This document shows, piece after piece, positions 32,660-45,969 of a stretch of DNA of 64,000 nucleotides. How positions within the stretch are numbered: the first letter of the stretch is position 1; each line of letters begins with the position of its first letter. This stretch comes from Artocarpus heterophyllus (taxonomy: Eukaryota; Streptophyta; Magnoliopsida; Rosales; Moraceae): the NCBI GenBank assembly GCA_025403435.1, contig CM046327.1:17856440-17920439 (forward strand), written 5' to 3'. The position numbers and the translations under genes are program-made. The notes under the pieces were generated by a model that was not told the origin of the DNA, made no database searches, and worked only from the letters and a program-made list of their open reading frames with translations.

Positions 32660-34950
32660 AAACCATAGCAGACCACTAATAGAGAGAAAAGAGAATTGCA
32701 TAATAATTTTAGTTCTCAATTCAAATGTTTTGATCGCAATATTTTTGTAAACACCGGATAAATTAGTTTTATACTAATTAATTTGATGATTTACACCCTA
32801 TATTAACTTTATTTTACATGCTCTGGTAAACGAAAAACACGTCGATTCCAAAAGCCATTAAAATAAATGAACTTTAAAAAATTAGAACCGGTTCTTTTGT
32901 CTAAAATAAATAAAGTGGACCCCGCTGAAAAAAAAAATAACTCAGTAAGGCGTCCATGATCATCACCAAGGCACCTACCAAAAGTGAAAGGCGAAACTTG
33001 AGAAGAAAAGAAAGAATTTAAGATAAACAAGGCCATGCTATCCGTTGCAGCCCTAAATAAAAAGTACTATATATTATATTTCTTTTTTGCTTGTGGATGT
33101 GCTGTATTCTTATCACGATAATCATTACAATATCCCAAGTCATCAATACTTGTCATCAAAAAACACAAAAAAAAAAAGGCAGTATTCTTTATTAGTTCCG
33201 ACAGTGCAGGAAACAAGCAAGGCACGCCCCTTTTTTATTATTATTTTTTTTCTTTTCTGTTGCGTTGAATTTGTGTATTCCTGACAAAAAACATTGTATA
33301 GAGTGACAATGAATCAGGTCGGTTGGGGGCCTTATATATGAGCAATTTGTAAAGGGGTTGGATTGAAGAATATGTCTTGGCTACACAAAACAATCTTATT
33401 TATTTTTATATTAATTAAAAGATTCCACTTCTTAAATTAGTGATTTTCATTTACTGGGTTAGGGAGCAACAAAATCACCCAGTTTCGTGGAGATTTCTTC
33501 TGTGCAGCTCCCTTGGCTACATTGGATTTGGCGGTGGCTGTTTGAGGACCGTGCAATTTTGGATAAGCCATGTGAATTTGTATCCAACAATAGTTAAATT
33601 AAATACAAACTTTCAAATCCAAGGATATAAAAAATTGGACCAGCCAAATAAAATCTACCCTTATCCTATTTGCAGCTTTGGTGATTTCCATCGAAGGCAT
33701 GGAGCTTGGTGATTTCCTCGAGTTTGTATAGATGACCTACGTTATCTCACATTATTTGTCATTATAGGCGAATAATATTCCTCAAACCCTAAAAAGAAAT
33801 CACCCATCTGAGTATTACTCTTGCCCAAACATGCTTCACAGCGGAGTTTTGATAGGATTTTATGCATTAGTGTTGGTATGATCGTGCACCAAAAAAAAAA
33901 ATCATTTGGTGGATTGAACCATTCCTTCAATATTTATCTAATTTGAAAGAACGAAATAATAGTATATCTTCAGGGCTTAGAACTGCTTTAAACTTATCTT
34001 AGTAAGGAGAGAATGCACCATAGACGAGGTTTGCGCAGCCATCCCCAAGAACTTTTTTTCCTTCTAATTTTGTATATAAAATTTTACAAAAATTATAATT
34101 TGTTCTCTTAAAATTATATCTTTATCCCCTTAAAATTCTACAGTCTCAGTTTAGTCTTTTCTTTGCACCTAACTAAGTTTTCTAGCTTCGTGCCTGATCT
34201 CACCAATGTTTTATGACTCATCTTTCCATCATCAAGATCCAGATCCAAGGCTTTTTGTTAAACGAAACGCAATATTAAAATTTGGCGTAGTTAGATTATT
34301 AAGCAGTCTGAACAGGGTCCAAATTTTAGGCTTTACTATTCAATTTCTATTAATTCCAATTGGACTCAAAATACGGCTCCCAAGCGGGTCTTCACATTTG
34401 TTCTCTGTTCACATGAAGCCGAACCGTTTGAGAATAAAGCCAATTTCGGCACCGCCTGTTAAGTTGGAAACACCCAATAGTACGGCATGACTTGGGGAGT
34501 AACCATCTTAAGCAAATTCCTGACTTTTTCCTTTTTCTTTTTTCAATCTTTGCCCCGATTTATACTATAATAATTTTTTTATTGTTATTGTAACATTATA
34601 AAAACTTTACATTATTTATAACTAAAAAAGTAATTTAGACCAATTTTACCCGACACCTAATTTAATTTGTGAAGGACTTCATTTTTAAATAAGTTGACCA
34701 AATCTTCCTCAACATTTACCTTTTGTAGGTTGTTACAAGTTAACGTTATACATTTAAATTTACTGTTTTTTTTTTTGTTATTCTTTTTTTACATAAACCC
34801 ATAAGAACGGCATACCAATTTTTTCAATATATTTATTTTCCACCATACACTTTTCCAATATGGCAGTAATAATACGCATATGGGAAACTTAGAATTCAAA
34901 CAAAAATTGTATACTCTGTCATTTTCTTACTTTTTCAAGTATGTCAAGTA
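32660..34950. other. Intergenic; one unexplained patch at 34190-34495
   Basis: No supported gene. The 34206-34490 frame (94 aa, plus) lies in a GC-richer patch that differs from the flanks but shows no recognisable domain. An organelle-DNA insertion or unrecognised transposon is possible. Confidence 0.4.
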
Positions 34951-34953
34951 AAA

Positions 34954-35457
34954 TCAATGATGTACAACACCCAATTGGACTTTCTCCGATTTGTCAAACG
35001 ACAAATTAGATTGAGGAGGTAATTCTGGCAAGGACGTTGAGTAACTAGGATGACAAGCTTTCTTCAGCTCATTATACCTCTCAATATCAAAATTGTGAAG
35101 CTTCATTAGACGCTTCTGTTTGGCGCTAAACCGGCTTTGGAAAAACCCTTCAAAAGAGGGCTCTTTTAAGGTCCTAACGAAGAACGCGTACCCAGCCATG
35201 AAGTAGAAGGATGTCACGAAGAAGCAAATGGGTTCCATCACATCCCATGAAAGCTCCCAAAATGTGAGCCTCATGAACCCAGCGGTTTGGACCACGAGGT
35301 AGCCAAGACCACACCATAGCTCCTTTCGGACTAGCGACTCCGCTTTCTCGTCGATCTCAGACTTCTGCTTCTCCATCTCTTCTAGCTCCTTTAATCTCGG
35401 GTCGTTTTGATTGGCTTCTGGGGATTGAATTACAAGTGCTTGGATGGCTTTGGCTAC
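34954..35457 (-). CDS. MCU: Mitochondrial calcium uniporter (MCU), exon 2
   Basis: Encodes residues 178-344: a coiled-coil-prone Glu/Lys-rich helix (about 195-222), first transmembrane helix (about 225-244), the pore loop and second helix. The uniporter signature WDVMEP is at residues 248-253. In the MCU family the aspartate and glutamate of this motif (D249, E252 here) form the Ca2+ selectivity filter. The acceptor TGATTTCAG|GTAGCC at 35458-35460 joins in phase 0 to exon 1. The C-terminal tail continues about 60 residues beyond the second helix and stops at TGA 34956-34954. The motif and membrane topology make the identification firm. Symbol number among plant MCU paralogues cannot be decided. 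Confidence 0.95.
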   Translation of the reverse strand, partial: VAKAIQALVIQSPEANQNDPRLKELEEMEKQKSEIDEKAESLVRKELWCGLGYLVVQTAGFMRLTFWELSWDVMEPICFFVTSFYFMAGYAFFVRTLKEPSFEGFFQSRFSAKQKRLMKLHNFDIERYNELKKACHPSYSTSLPELPPQSNLSFDKSEKVQLGVVHH

Positions 35458-36965
35458 CTGAAATCAGAAAGTTTGAAAATGTTTTGGGTAAAAACATGAC
35501 TTAGCCTAAACTATTATACTATATATCATGCTGGGATTTATGAGCTAAATTTGACACAAATCATGTTAAGGCTTCAAACGTTTTGATCCATTTAATGAAA
35601 TCACTCCGAGGAAATCAAGGAAAAAAAAAAACAATATGCATATTCAAATTCTTGTTTTAGGAAAAGGTGCACATTCGGGACCCCCTCCATAAAGTCATGG
35701 ACTAAATAAAGAAAACGACAATCAAACAGATAGTAGCTGACGAGGTGACAAGTAACGACACCATTTCAATGAATGCTTTGTTAGCACACCGCAATACTAA
35801 TACAAGATCAAATTGGTGAACAATGTTAAAATGCTGAATCCTAAATTAAGTGTTTTTATTCTCAAGTCAGATACGTTATGCCTTCCCAAAAATTCGGGGT
35901 CACATCACCGCCCCTGCCACCTAAAAGCTCCTCTAAGAAAAAAAATAAAATAAATAAAGTCTCTTTTTGACAATTTCTTACCCCAAAAACCAACACACAA
36001 ATCAATGCTAATAAAGCGAGTTTTTTAAAAAAAAAAGAAAGAAAAGAAAAAGGGGAATCAAATTTACCAATAATGTAAAAGACAAAGCCAAATAAAAAGC
36101 AACAGGAAAATGGAATTGAAAAAAATACATATATTCTAAGGAGCAAGACAATAGGCCATTGGGGTCTTCTATGAACCGTTCATATTCTTTCCGTTTCTTT
36201 TCTTCTTTTTTTTCCAATAAAATAAAAAAAAAACTTAAATAGCTTTCTTCTAAAAAAAGAGAAAAACAAAGAAATGTCGGTATTACTTGCTGGGGGTCCT
36301 CCTCCCTCCCCTTTTTTCCATTTCTTTGATTGAAAATTAAAAAAAAAAAAACTTTCCTTTTCCATTAAGGAAGTATTTTCCTCTCTCTTTTCTGGTTGCC
36401 AGGTGATCGTGCTATATTTACTTCTCAATTTTCAAAAAGTCCTTTTTTTTTTTTTTCCAGAAAAGGGCTGTAGGTCCTCTACCACATTGAACCCTTTTTT
36501 AAAAAATTAAGAAAAACAATTTTTTTTCCCTTGAAAATCATTTTAGAGGGCTGATATGCCATGGGTTTAATTAACCACCATAAACAAGTTAGGGGAAAAA
36601 AAATTCTTCTGCCATTGTAGAAATTGATATGGTTTCTATTGGTCCTTCCAAATAAGTTCCATCTCAAACGTGGTATCCTTTAACACGTTAAGATTTTCCT
36701 GTGGAGAGAGAAAAACAAAAAAAAAAAAAAGTAATAAAATTCATCAGTTCCCCAAATTGGAAAAAAAAATTGAGAAAAAAAAAAAACTTAATTTTTCCCC
36801 AAATGAAAAATGAACCCTTTCAGTTCCAGACCATGACAATCTTATCACGAATCTGAAATCATCACAGAGAACACAAAAATAAAATGAAATAAAAAAATTA
36901 AAAAAAATTGTTATTTTGATTTAAGATTAAAGGAATTGAGAATTAATTAAGGACAGAGAATTCAC
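35458..36965 (-). other. Intron of the MCU gene
   Basis: 1508 bp, phase 0, donor CCTGAACAG|GTGAATTC and acceptor TTTCTGATTTCAG|GTAG. Rich in A/T homopolymers. The small frames inside it are not genes. Confidence 0.93.
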
Positions 36966-37496
36966 CTGTTCAGGCCTGAGGATTACGACGTCTCCAAAAA
37001 CGACGACGCTTCCACTGTCGTCGAGCATTTTTTCGAAGCTTCGTCCCCGATCCTCCGGACTCGAAGAGCCTTCGCCGCAGATCCGCACGAACTCCGAGTA
37101 CGGAATCCACGTCCTCTGAATCTCCCTCAGCCTCGATTTCACCGCCGCCAACTCGGCCGCCCTAATCAGCTTCTTCGCATCCATCATCGTCAAGTCCGAT
37201 ATCGCAGGCGGCGGCGGCGACGAGATCTCCGGAGGAGTCAGGCCGTCGAATCGGAGGCGATACCTCCCAATGCCGATTTCCTTGATCTTCTCCATCAGGC
37301 TTTCTCCCGTCGGAAGCGACCGGAGCTCTGGCGACTGAATCGCCCTCTTGTGGAGCAACCGGCTGAATATGGCATTGTCTCCGGGATCTGGAGCGAGACT
37401 TCCTCGATTAGGGATCCGACGGGAGTACGTGAGGCTTTTGGAGGAGGTTTTGCATATGTTGAATAGACGCTGGGCTAGGGTTTTCTTGAACGCCAT
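36966..37496 (-). CDS. MCU: Mitochondrial calcium uniporter (MCU), exon 1
   Basis: Encodes residues 1-177 of a 344-aa inner-membrane Ca2+ channel subunit. The N-terminus is rich in Arg, Lys, Ser and Thr with almost no acidic residues (MAFKKTLAQRLFNICKTSSK), as expected of a mitochondrial presequence. It is followed by the matrix N-terminal domain: GESLMEKIKEIGIGRYRLRFD, a Pro-rich linker, LTMMDAKKLIRAAELAAVKS, and the conserved SGSVVVFGDVVILRPEQ end, after which the intron interrupts. The joined length of 344 aa is usual for plant MCUs. Known MCU proteins assemble as tetramers regulated by MICU. The frame reads 12 codons into the intron before stopping, which is not meaningful. Confidence 0.95.
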
Positions 37497-37610
37497 TGTT
37501 GAGAAAGGAAAGAACTTTTCAAGTTTTTTTTTTTTTTTTTGGTGGTTTCTGGAGATGAGAGAAGGGGAAAAATGGTTTTTCTGTGCAGAAACAAAATGAG
37601 GCGTTTTTCT

Positions 37611-37617
37611 TTATATA
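37611..37617 (-). promoter_or_regulatory. TATA box of the MCU gene
   Basis: Minus-strand CTATATAAAG lies about 115 bp upstream of the ATG. A CACGTG G-box lies further out at 37945-37950. Confidence 0.6.
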
Positions 37618-37990
37618 GGGTCGCCAGGGAAGAAGACGAACGAGATATTAAATATTCCGCGATATTTTAAGAACGTCTTTTTCAAAATCAGTGAGAAAAA
37701 CAAAAAAGTCGTGTTATGTTACGAACGAGAAATTAATTTTACCTTACGTTTTCGAATATTCGTTTTATTCTTTTTATTATTCTTGTGAATCGTAGATAAA
37801 TATTCGAAATTAGTGTATTTTACCGTATTAACTATAAAACACCTGATGATCTTAAAAGAAGCCGTTTATTAATGGTGTCGAGAAATTGATGGTTGTCTCA
37901 TTCACGAGATAAAATATCCCAAAGGAAATATCCTGATCAGCGTACACGTGGTCGGATAGTTTGATCGTCAAGGTAGTCCCTTGCTGCACA

Positions 37991-39404
37991 ATTATGAGAA
38001 AAATTTATATGGGGAGAGTTTTAACCGTTAATGCTGGCAGGTGAACTAAAAGTTTCTTATTGGTGTAAGTAAAGTTTTTATATATTATTGTGTCAAAAAA
38101 AATTATAAAATTTTTATATATTATGATATTTTTAATTAAAATTAGTTTTAATCAAAATTTTTAAATACTCTAAAAATATAAAAATGACTAGTGCTAGAAT
38201 ATAATTGGGTTTAAAACGTTTTTTGAGTGTTAGGTTAGGCTCTTGGAGGCCTTGGTTTGCTGTTCCAATAATATTTTAACAGTATTTTTGCTTACAATAC
38301 AATAGTACTTTCGATATAAATTCTTAGTTTTAACTTATTTTTCTAAATGACCTACATCATAATCACATTGTAACTCAATATAAGACGATGTAATGAAACT
38401 TTGCATTTTTGTTTAAAGAATAAATAAATAAATAAACATTATTATGCTTAGTGCTGTACAATTATGAGAAAAATTTATATGGGGAAAGTTTGAACCGTTA
38501 ATGCAGGCAGGTGAGCCAAAAGTTTTTGATTGGTGCAACATAAAGCTTTTATATATTATTGTGTCAAAAAAAATATGTTATAATATAAAGTTTTTATATA
38601 TTATAGTATTTTCAATTAAAATTGATTTTAACAAAAGCTCTCAAACACTCTAAAAATGTAAGAATGACTAGTGCTAGAATATATTTGGCTTTAAAACGTT
38701 TTTTGAGTGTTAGATTAGGCTCTTGGAAGCCTTGGTTTGCAGTTCCAATAACTGTTTTAATAGTGTTTTTGCTTACAGTACAATAGTGCTTTTGATATAA
38801 ATTCTTAGTTCTAACTTAATTTTCAAATGATTTACATGATAATCACATTGTAACTTAATATAAGACGATGTGATGAAACTTTGCATTTTTGTTTAAAGAA
38901 TAAATAAATAAACATTATTATAGTTAGTGATGTACAATTATAAGAAAAATTTATATGGGGAAAGTCTTAACCGTTAATGCTGGCAGGTGAACCAAGAGTT
39001 TCTGATTGGTGCAGCATAAAGTTTTTATAAATTATTGTGTTGAAAAAATATATTAGAGTATAAAGTTTTTATATATTATAGTATTTTTAATTAAAATTGG
39101 TTCTAATCAAAGCTCTCAAACACTCTAAAAATATAAGAATGACTAGTGCTAGAATATATTTGGCTTTAAAACGTTTTTTGAGTGTTAGATTAGGCTCTTG
39201 GAAGCCTTGGTTTGCAGTTCCAATAACTATTTTAACAGTGTTTTCGCTCACGGTACAATAGTGCTTTCTATATAAATTCTTAGTTCTAACTTATTTTCCA
39301 AATGACCTACATCATAATCACATTGTAACTTAATATAAGACGATGTAATGAAACTTTGCATTTTTGTTTAAAGAATAAATAAATAAACATTATTATGCTT
39401 AGTG
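37991..39404 (+). repeat. Three tandem copies of a ~470-bp unit
   Basis: Copies start at 37991, 38461 and 38937, each with ATTAT(G/A)AGAAAAATTTATAT. They run through ACCGTTAATGC, TCTTGGA(G/A)GCCTTGGTTTG and TAAGACGATG to TAAATAAACATTATTAT. Periods are 470 and 476 bp. Copies 2 and 3 look closer to each other than to copy 1. No conserved frame. Each unit contains a MITE-A-like AAAG(C/T)TTTTATATATTAT stretch. Confidence 0.93.
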
Positions 39405-39409
39405 TGAAT

Positions 39410-42400
39410 CCAAACATATTATTGGAATGGCATAAAAAAGGCAAAAATAAAAGAACATTGGTCCCGTTTGCTATGCGTGTTCGAATATCGATGTCAGTTT
39501 GAAACTGTGGTTTTGATTTTACGTTTGGAATGTAAAGGGCTGAATAAGTAACAAAACATCATATTAAAAAATGGTTGTTTGAATAATGTAAGAATTGTGA
39601 GAAACCATAAATATAATGATGAGTTTGCACGATTCAAACAGTACAAACTGCAAAAATTTAACGAGATATATAATAAAATCTTCAAAATTGAAAGTTTTAA
39701 CCATTTTAACTATCCTCGTCGTTTCAAACATTTTGTTTTATTTTGTTTACGAAACGTCAAACTTACACTCATAGATTCAAAAGGTCAAAACCCACAAATC
39801 AAACACCACCGCGAGCTCGTCGGAGGATCTTATAATGGCACCGGCAATAACCAGTGATCTTGAGAGTACGTCAAACCATCTTCTATTCAAAAGATGAAAC
39901 CAACTCTTCTTTTTTCTTTTTTTTTTTTTTCCCGTGGAACGAAAGATATGAAGTTGTGCACATGAATTTATACATATTGGTAGTCAAAAACATATTATAT
40001 ATTGTCTCTATGAAGAGATTGATGGCAAATTCGAACTTCAAACTTCAAACACTAATGCCTTTGAAAATAAAATATACATTTATGCCAAATTAAGCCAGCC
40101 ACCACTGGAAGCCAAATATTTTGACGCGCATTATTGTTTATAGTCGTCTCCAACTGTTCACCATTTTTCTATTTTTCTTATTATTAGACGATTTCTCTGT
40201 AATAACCAAACAAAAAAAGTCAACAAGTATATGAGTTTTAGCAGCTAAATCTACCAAAAATAGTAAATTTGATTAGATATAACGGTTTCGAAACATATAC
40301 CACATGTAAGAGGTCTCATAGTAGAAATCCCCGAATTGTTCTAACATATATTTTTAGGATTTTAAATGTTTAACATGTGAAACGTAGGAGAGCCATCGTT
40401 ATCCTTGAGGGTCAAAGATTTATAATAGGCACGCTTACATAATGAATGTTCTTTTTCCTCTCTGAGTCTCCGAGAAAAAGCTCAGACATAACTGGTGGAG
40501 GTGATGTGCATGCGTGAACGCAAACGTGTCGCCACATATTCAATACTCCTTTCTCAACGTCCACAACACAAGAAAAAAGGTTTTGGGTCAGATAAAAAAG
40601 AGAAAAAAAAGAGAAGGTTTTGGACTTCTCATGTATTACCTATGTAAGCCAGTTGGGAAAGTTGTCTTTCCTTTTTTTTTTATCATTTTTAATTTTTATC
40701 TTTTTACCGATTCTCGTGTCGTGACTTCTCTACGGTGTAAGATTTGCCACGTGGCAAGCATCCTATGGTTTTCCTGATGATAGCTTCACTGGGTATGGCC
40801 TGGTTTGCGGTTGCCAAAGATGTAACGCAATCAGATATTGTGGCCTATTTTAAGAGTGTGAGGAAACATAAGGGGTAGCTTTAACTAAAGATCCAAATTC
40901 CTAGCAAAAAAAACTAATGATGCACATTGCATTAATTTAGAATGTTTAGCATTATTTCGAATCATTTTGGTTTCAAACATTGTAACATATGAGAGCTTTA
41001 TACTATAGCATGTGACGGTTTTATACTTGTTGAGTTTAAATCATTGATTTGAATTAAGTTTTAAATAAAATTGGACATCATATGACAGATATTTCAGCAC
41101 GATCTGATTTTAAAACATTGATATTCATTGTTTGATATAATTTAATATTAACCTAAACTTTAAAATCAATCATAAGATATTTTTGCTCATGTCTTATGAC
41201 AGGAATCATGAAGAGTTTTGTGGCTCTCTTTGATTTTTAGGCTAACATATATAATTAAGTTCCAATCCTTTTTTTTTTTTTTGAAATTAAAGTTCCAATC
41301 ATTGAGGTGTATTATGTTTCACTGTTTCTCTTTCGGACAACCTTGGCTTAACTAATAATTCTAAATAAAGCATCTCCCATTTGTTTTTAAATTCCTCTGA
41401 GAAGTTGTTATGTGTTTAGTGTGTTCTCATTCACAAAAACAGCATGTCATTACCTTATCGAGATAACGAGAAGCTAAATGAAAAATATAATATAAAAAGT
41501 GAATTAGAAATAACCAATTGGAAAAAAAAAATAGCCAATGAAAATATTTATGAAAGAGACGACAGGTATAGAATTTCTATTCTACCCTCGATAAAAAAAT
41601 AAAAAAAAAAATCAAACTTTTATGACTTTGATTTTGGTAATCGTCTTTAACGTTCATTAAGATCCATGAGATTTATAAAATTGTAAATGATGGGGTAGAG
41701 ATAAATTGCTGCTAGATAATCGTGTTTCATATACACAATTTTATTTTTTTAACAAATTTGCTAATTTTTAAGTCACCAAAAATGCATTTATTGATCTTAT
41801 CTTTATCGTGTTAATGGCTCAGTGTCAACATTTTCTAATTATGTCAACCGCAAAAATGAATTAAAAGGTAATATAAAAAAAGGAAAGAGAAACATGCCAC
41901 TTTGAAAAAAAAAAAAAAAAAAGAGAAGAAAACATGGAGGATATTACGACGACGTAATAAGATTCAAGAGTTCTATTCAAAATCGAAAGAACATATAATC
42001 AGGGCACGTGACTACATGAGCTTTGTGAGAGTTAGCTATACGTATGTGTTTATATATTCTCTATATATATCATATTGTCTAAAGAAATATACATGTGCCA
42101 TTTTATTCAAAGAAAAAAATAATAATAAATTTATTTGGTCAGCTTCTTTTTCAAGTTGAACAGAATTTAGGCTCTTATTATCGGCAGTCCTGATCAAAAA
42201 ATGGTTATTTTACACGAAATCCTTATCATGATTTACACAAGCTCTTTAGTTATCTAATCTAATCCCTAAACAGATAATAATTAGATGTGCTTATTGTTGA
42301 TTAATATAGATCTTTCTAAAAAAAATCTAAACAAGTTCATGAACAAGACAAATATTTGAATTCCGCGTATCATTCAACGGGACACTATGAAAAAAATCAG

Positions 42401-42606
42401 ATAATTCTATTCAAATAGAGATTTAATTATATACAATAACAATTTTATTATATAATGAATGCATGATCAAAATTTTTGGAATACTAGTTGCGTTACTAAA
42501 TTTTGAGTAGGGCATGCCTTCACTCAATATTATATGTGTCTCTATCATTGATCACATTTTTATTTTTTAAAAAGCCCTCAATTAATGTATGTGTTTTTTT
42601 TGTCAA
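39410..42606. other. Intergenic, no gene seen
   Basis: Short frames lack motifs and codon structure. Contains a MITE-A fragment (40945-41035) and several homopolymers. Confidence 0.5.
40945..41035. repeat. MITE-A fragment
   Basis: ATTGTAACATATGAGAGCTT, then ATACTATAGCATGTGACGGT and TTTATAC. Confidence 0.5.
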
Positions 42607-42611
42607 TCTAC

Positions 42612-44539
42612 TGTTATGATATATGCCCCTCAAAACATGTGATATTTTCGTAAATGACATATTTATGAATAAATAAAATGAATTTTTTATTATATTTGTG
42701 TACATATATTTTGAATACTTTATGAATATCATTAAAATTCTATAATTATTTATGTGGCCTTAAATATTATAAGTGTTATATGCAAGAAAATAATATTTAA
42801 GGATGATGATTAAAATGATCAGTAATATATAATAAATTATTATAATTAATTATTCAATTAAAGTATTGGATTTTCAATTGAATGTTACTAGTGCAAGTCA
42901 TTTCTAGTGAGAATGGAATGATTTTATCTGAACCGCTCAAGTAGTGAGTCATTAAATAAGTGCATTGTATATAATGAGATTATGTAAGACCGAAACATGA
43001 TGTAATATAAATGACTTAATAATTTCTGTTAGAATATAGCAAGTTCTAATCTAATTGATCGATGGTCATATATAAGATGATCTTAATCCTGAATTATTAG
43101 CAGACTCCTATTTATGGAATTTTTTTTATTGATTTACATAGTATAGATTTGAGATCTAATCTAATCTCTTGTATTTTAGAGGCATAATGAAGTAAGTAGT
43201 TAGGAATGTTAATATTAAAAAATGGAATGTTCAATTGAGTATTCATTCTTTAATGAGAAGTAGATAAATAATTTTATTGACTATTGATTTTGATCTTGAA
43301 TATTATGAATGTTCACTTCATGATTAAGTTCATAAATTATTATTCATTAGAGAATCAATACATTCATGGATAAAAAAGTAATTAGAGAGGTAAATGAAAT
43401 TTCAGATCTAATAATAAATTATCCATATAGGATTAATTTATATACAATGACTATATCAAATGGATGATTCTAAAATATGAGTAACTATATTTATAATTTT
43501 AAAAGTGTAATTTCAAGTTTTTAGTGTAGTAACATTAGAATTAACAAAAGAGCAATATATTAATTAAAAAATTTAATTAATATATTGGTTTTATTTGAGC
43601 TTGAAATTATGGGTCCCTTAGTCCCACGGCATCCTTGTAAACATTGTTTGGATAAGTGGAATTATTTGTTTAATTATTAATTTAAAACTATAAAACTCTA
43701 AATTGAATATCACTCAAAACAAATTAATCATAAATTAATTTATAATTATCAAATAATAAATTATTTAATAATAATTAATGTTGGAAGTAACGCATAGTGA
43801 GTCCCACTATTGTAAAGCTGTGAACAGACACAGGGTTCCCTGTGCCTGCTCAAGACTTATTCATCAAGTTTCTTGTTTTTGGAAGTTTTTTTATCAATGT
43901 GATTTATTTAAAATTGGAAATTGAAATTATACAAACAAATCAAATTGGGTAACAAGTAGTATTTTTCTCTCTTCTTTATGTTGATTGGTGCTACATACGT
44001 AGATTTGTATCTGTGTCTGGTGCCTACTATTTGAGAAAGTTATCTCATTTAATTTAATTAAATATATAATATTTAAAATTAAAATAAATAAAGCTTTTAG
44101 AATTAATTAAGTCTCTTATTCTCTATAAATGGAGGTATCTTTTATTTATTCCACACACATTTGAGAGTTTTAATGACTGCAAAACTCTGCTAGGTTCTTT
44201 AGTGATCGGAGTATAGAAAGAGAAGAGAAGAAGAGGATTTCTTCATTTCTAGTCTCATTTTGCTCATGCGTTGAGAATAGAGGGAGGTGATCATTAGAAA
44301 TCTTAATTCTTTCTACACTCAAAGGTTTGTACATTTAGTTCCAAAAACTAAGCAAGAAAACAATAGTTTTACACATAGAATAATTCCCATAGACGATTTA
44401 TAACTTAATCGCTTCGACCGGTTAAGTATAAATTGTATATATATTTATTGAGCATTAAAAATAATATATTCTGTACCGTTGTTTTATAAAGGTTTATGAA
44501 CCTTTTTGTTATATATGTTTGCTACTTTACCACCACCTT
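42612..44539 (+). mobile_element. Possible second SIRE-like solo LTR (plus orientation)
   Basis: Begins TGTTATGATATATGCCCC, resembling the start of the LTR at 9309-11324, with the following ACATGTGATATTTT and AATAAATAAAATGAATTTTT also comparable. TCTAC at 42607-42611 and 44540-44544 could be a target duplication, giving 1928 bp. A TATA-like CTCTATAAATGG near 44120 fits an LTR promoter. The right end does not read CA, so the boundary is doubtful. Confidence 0.42.
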
Positions 44540-44544
44540 TCTAC

Positions 44545-45625
44545 ATTTTTTCTGAAGTCGTTTTAGAGAACCAGCATCTACCATTTTATTTACTCATATA
44601 TAGATGAAAACGACTAGTCTGTATGCAACGGAGTTCCAAAATCATTGACTCAATATCAATGGAAAGTGTATTAAATTTATAAATGATGATTCTATTGGCA
44701 CAAGACCTCTTGACTATCCACACCTCTCTTCTAACTACATGCATCAATTAAGTTTTAAATTGTATCATTTCACACTCCTATTAATTCAAAAATTACCTAT
44801 AACTATTTACAGTTTTACTACTTTAAATATGTTTATCGACCGATGTGATTTTCCTGCAATACAACACATGTCCCCACCCAACGACAAACTAGAATTTTTT
44901 TTTGTTACGGGGCTAATAGCTTATAATGTATAAGATTATATATATTCAACTTTTTAGAGGGGCTTTGTGTAAATTGCAATAATTTTTTTGAGTGTATAAA
45001 ACTTAAATATGTGTATTACATAAGTGGGAAAAAAATTGAGAGAGGACTCAAGCCCTCCTAGTATCTCTTTGCCTCTGTCTCTGCCCCTATCCCCTCTGGG
45101 GGCAAAACAAAGTTTAGTAGAAAAAATGAGAATAAGAAGTTCTTTTATAATTTCACCTGTAAGTCTTTCTACAATAATAATGTGTTTAAAAAGTCAAGAT
45201 TCAAGTGTGTACATTAGTTAATTAATTAGAAAATATTGCAACATCACTAGTAACGAAGCCAGATTTTTTTTCAGTGGGACACAATACGAAAAATTAGATA
45301 CAACATTTTATTAATTGAAGAATAGTCATAGACTTTAAGTATTCAGTAAAGATAATTCATAATTTTTCTTGTAAAATATAAATAACAACATCATATTTTA
45401 AGAATTCAGTGGGGCACATTCATTTTTCTTGCAAAATAGGAGGATATCAATAATTTCTAGAAGCTTCTGTATGTGAAAATCTAAATTTTAAAAATTGAAT
45501 GGAGGCATATGTCATACTCATTTATATACGCTTCTTTCACGGTGCTTCATTGTTAATGTAAGAGGATTTAGCCATATGTAGTACTCTTTTTTATATATAT
45601 ATTTTATTATTCATAAAGGCTTATC
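44545..45625. other. Intergenic, no gene seen
   Basis: Two short repeats of CAGTGGG(A/G)CACA (about 45272 and 45408) hint at a diverged local duplication. No coding signal. Confidence 0.45.
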
Positions 45626-45629
45626 AACG

Positions 45630-45968
45630 TGAGTAAGATAAGAAACCTTAACATAATAAAAAAATAAAATTTAAAGCAATTTTTTTTTATCTAAAAAGCT
45701 TAATTTTTATTAAAAAAATTATTTGTCCAAAATTTTTTTTTGTTAAAGCCATTTTTCTAAATGTCCCTCCCAGATGAATAGGGGTGTCATTGAGCAACAT
45801 GTCTTGAACAGGAGAGATTTTTAAAAAGAACCTCCTGAGAAATTTTTTTTGGGTAAATGATCCAAATTTTTTTAGACAATTTTTGGCGCAAAAAAAAAAG
45901 ACTTTTTAGGCATCAAAACGGTTTCAGTTTTTTTTTCATCCTGTTAAGGTTTCTTATCCTGCTATAAT
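45630..45968. repeat. Foldback/MITE-like element
   Basis: GATAAGAAACCTTAACA (about 45639-45655) is the exact complement of TGTTAAGGTTTCTTATC (about 45942-45958). Weaker complementarity continues inward, so the ~340 bp could fold into one long hairpin. Non-coding. Confidence 0.6.
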
Positions 45969-45969
45969 T

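Noticed and set aside
36927..36965. Extension of MCU exon 1 frame by 12 codons to a stop
   Set aside because: A good donor site (CAG|GTGAA) and in-phase exon 2 with WDVMEP show this is intron.
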